Shown in pieces: positions 62,480 through 64,000 of a stretch of DNA of 64,000 nucleotides (positions are counted from its first letter, which is position 1; each line of letters starts with the position of its first letter). Source of the stretch: Cystobacter fuscus. GTDB lineage: Bacteria > Myxococcota > Myxococcia > Myxococcales > Myxococcaceae. The notes under the pieces are model-generated. The model was given only the letters and a program-made list of their open reading frames with translations. It was not told where the DNA came from and made no database searches. The DNA lies in NCBI RefSeq assembly GCF_002305875.1, contig NZ_CP022098.1, forward strand, positions 11,036,001-11,100,000. Reading direction: 5' to 3'. Both the position numbers and the translations under genes were made by a program.

Positions 62480-64000
62480 CTATTCCCCACTCCCCGCGAG
62501 CGCCACGAGCCGCTCCCAGACCGCGCGCACATGCCGCTCCTCGGTGCGCACCGCGCCGATGGCCAGGCGCAACACATAGCGCGCCGGCGCCCCGTCCACG
62601 CCGGGCAGCACCGTATGGGAAAGGAACGCCTGGCCGCTCGCGTTGAGCCGCTCCAGCAGCAGGCGGTTGCGCGTGTCCGTGTCCCCCGGCACCTCGCCCG
62701 GCCGGGGCTTGAGCCGGAAGCACACCAGGGCGAGCGAGCGGGGCACGGCCAGCTCGAAGCGCGCGTCCTCCTCGACCCACGCGGCGAAGCGCTCCGCCAG
62801 CCGGATGTGCTCGCGCAGGTACGTGCGCAGCCCCCGGGCCCCATAGTGGCGCAGCACGAACCACAGCTTCAGCGCGCGGAAGCGGCGGCCGAGCGGCACC
62901 TGCCAGTCCCGGTAGTCGATGACCGCGCCGCTCGCGCTGGCCGCGTTGCGCAGGTACTCGGGCGTCACGCTCAGCGCGTCGACCAGGGCCTTGCGATCCC
63001 TCGTGTAGAAGGCGTTGCAGTCGAAGTTGGTGAGCAGCCACTTGTGCGGGTTGAAGGCAAAGGAGTCCGCCACGTCCAGCCCGTCACGCAGGGCCGCGTA
63101 CTCGGGGCACACCAGCGCCGAGCCCGCCCACGCCGCGTCCACGTGCAGCCACCCGCCCGAGGCGCGCACCCCGGTGCGCTCCCACACCTCGCCCACGGCG
63201 CGCACCGGATCCATCGCTCCGGAGGACGTCGTCCCCAGGGACGCGCACACGAAGAGGGGCTGGCGGCCCGCGGCCAGATCCTCGCGCACCGCCTTCTCCA
63301 GCAGGTCCGGGCGCAGGGCGTAGCCGGCATCCGTGTCGATCTGCCGCACGTGCACGCTGTCCTGCGCTCCGTTCGCCACGCCCGCGAGCATGGCCGCCTT
63401 GAGCACGGAGGAGTGCGTCTGGGTGGAGGTATAGGCCACCCACTCCGCCTCGCGGCCGAGCGCGCGCCGCGCCCGCTCGCGCGCCGCCACCAACGCCACG
63501 AGCGCGGCCTCGCTGGCGGTGCCCTGGATGACACTTCCCCCCGTGCCCGAGCTCGAGAGGAAGGTGGCGGGCAGGCCGAGCAGCTCGCCCAGCCAGTCCA
63601 GCACACGCGTCTCCAGCTCGGTGGCGGCGGGGCTGGTGGACCAGAGCATGCCCTGCACGCCCAGGCCCGCGGACAGCAGCTCGCCGAGCACCGCGGGCCC
63701 CGAGGCATTGGACGGGAAGTAGGCGAAGAAAGAAGGGGACTGCCAGTGGGTGAGGCCCGGCAGCACCACGTCCTCCAGGTCGCGGAAGATGGCCTCCCAG
63801 CCCTCGGCGCCCTCGAGGCCCTCCTCGGGCGCATGCGCGGGCAGCTTCGCCGCCACCTCGCCCGGCGCCACCGCCGCGCGCACGGGGAAGGACTCCAGCC
63901 GCGCCCAGTAGTCGGCGATCCAATCCACCATCCGGTGACCCAGTCGCCGGAACTCCTCCGGGCTCAGGTGGGGCACCGCCTTCTCACGCGCATCGCTCAT
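62480..64000 (-). CDS. Group II PLP-dependent amino acid decarboxylase
   Basis: A 506-residue aromatic-L-amino-acid decarboxylase-type enzyme. The PLP lysine is Lys320 in SFAFNPHKWLL. His196 in TQTHSS stacks on the cofactor and HVDAAWAGS carries its aspartate. SPSFFAYFPSNAS and SSSGTGGSVIQGTASEA match the family. Substrates of this group include DOPA, tryptophan, tyrosine and phenylalanine; the specific one cannot be read. The ATG occupies the last three bases of the window, so the upstream control region is not visible, and a still earlier start cannot be excluded. Confidence 0.93.
   Translation of the reverse strand: MSDAREKAVPHLSPEEFRRLGHRMVDWIADYWARLESFPVRAAVAPGEVAAKLPAHAPEEGLEGAEGWEAIFRDLEDVVLPGLTHWQSPSFFAYFPSNASGPAVLGELLSAGLGVQGMLWSTSPAATELETRVLDWLGELLGLPATFLSSSGTGGSVIQGTASEAALVALVAARERARRALGREAEWVAYTSTQTHSSVLKAAMLAGVANGAQDSVHVRQIDTDAGYALRPDLLEKAVREDLAAGRQPLFVCASLGTTSSGAMDPVRAVGEVWERTGVRASGGWLHVDAAWAGSALVCPEYAALRDGLDVADSFAFNPHKWLLTNFDCNAFYTRDRKALVDALSVTPEYLRNAASASGAVIDYRDWQVPLGRRFRALKLWFVLRHYGARGLRTYLREHIRLAERFAAWVEEDARFELAVPRSLALVCFRLKPRPGEVPGDTDTRNRLLLERLNASGQAFLSHTVLPGVDGAPARYVLRLAIGAVRTEERHVRAVWERLVALAGSGE

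Noticed and set aside
60943-62844. 633-codon open frame on the minus strand
   Set aside because: It runs through the decarboxylase, glycosylase, lipoprotein and repeat regions in the wrong frame; only short pieces resemble the toxin remnant.

Overview
The window reads as chromosomal DNA of a myxobacterium in the Cystobacter/Archangium/Myxococcus group. It has very high GC, codon third positions that are almost all G or C, and paralogous families typical of myxobacteria: SitA-type polymorphic toxin lipoproteins, DUF2381-type proteins, and clusters of Ser/Thr kinases with small XRE regulators. No rRNA, tRNA or CRISPR array was seen.

1-13.6 kb is mostly ordinary core and housekeeping sequence: the 3' end of an acyl-CoA ligase, a proline-rich small protein, an M48 protease, a 5'-nucleotidase lipoprotein, an alpha/beta-hydrolase lipoprotein, ClpP, a beta-helix protein, class II fumarase, a MOSC protein, a Uma2-type protein and isocitrate lyase. 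Fumarase and isocitrate lyase both belong to central carbon metabolism.

13.6-18.2 kb holds the most unusual item. Two translationally coupled genes encode an AlbA_2/ATPase-type protein and a 1130-residue protein. The larger protein reads as a degenerate nucleotidyl-cyclase-like domain, then a NACHT NTPase, then HEAT-like repeats, then an ECF sigma-factor-like C-terminus. It looks like an NLR-style sensor with a transcription factor as its output domain.

18.3-31.9 kb carries an octaheme cytochrome c operon (HAO-like) with a membrane partner, a decayed glycine-radical-enzyme gene, a histidine kinase and response regulator pair, a multicopper oxidase, an FAD oxidoreductase, an esterase, and a secreted GH87 alpha-1,3-glucanase with duplicated carbohydrate-binding modules. 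32.0-37.9 kb carries a YhaN/SbcC-like ATPase with its YhaO/SbcD-like nuclease, and a B12-binding radical SAM protein.

37.9-61.9 kb is an accessory island. It contains three toxin-lipoprotein/immunity pairs of one family: two in tandem on the minus strand, and one on the plus strand preceded by a truncated accessory gene. It also contains a sitBAI-like cassette with three tandem immunity genes, a DUF2381 gene, a frameshifted Ser/Thr kinase, a row of XRE regulators, and a pseudokinase. A 364-bp direct repeat at 44977-45340 and 61143-61506 brackets about 16 kb of it. Truncated copies, deletion fusions and single-base frameshifts are frequent here. The toxin genes probably serve kin discrimination through lipoprotein exchange between cells. 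That is inferred from the Myxococcus SitA system and is not shown by the sequence.

The right edge returns to ordinary genes: a Mug-type DNA glycosylase and a group II PLP-dependent decarboxylase whose start codon is the last three bases of the window.
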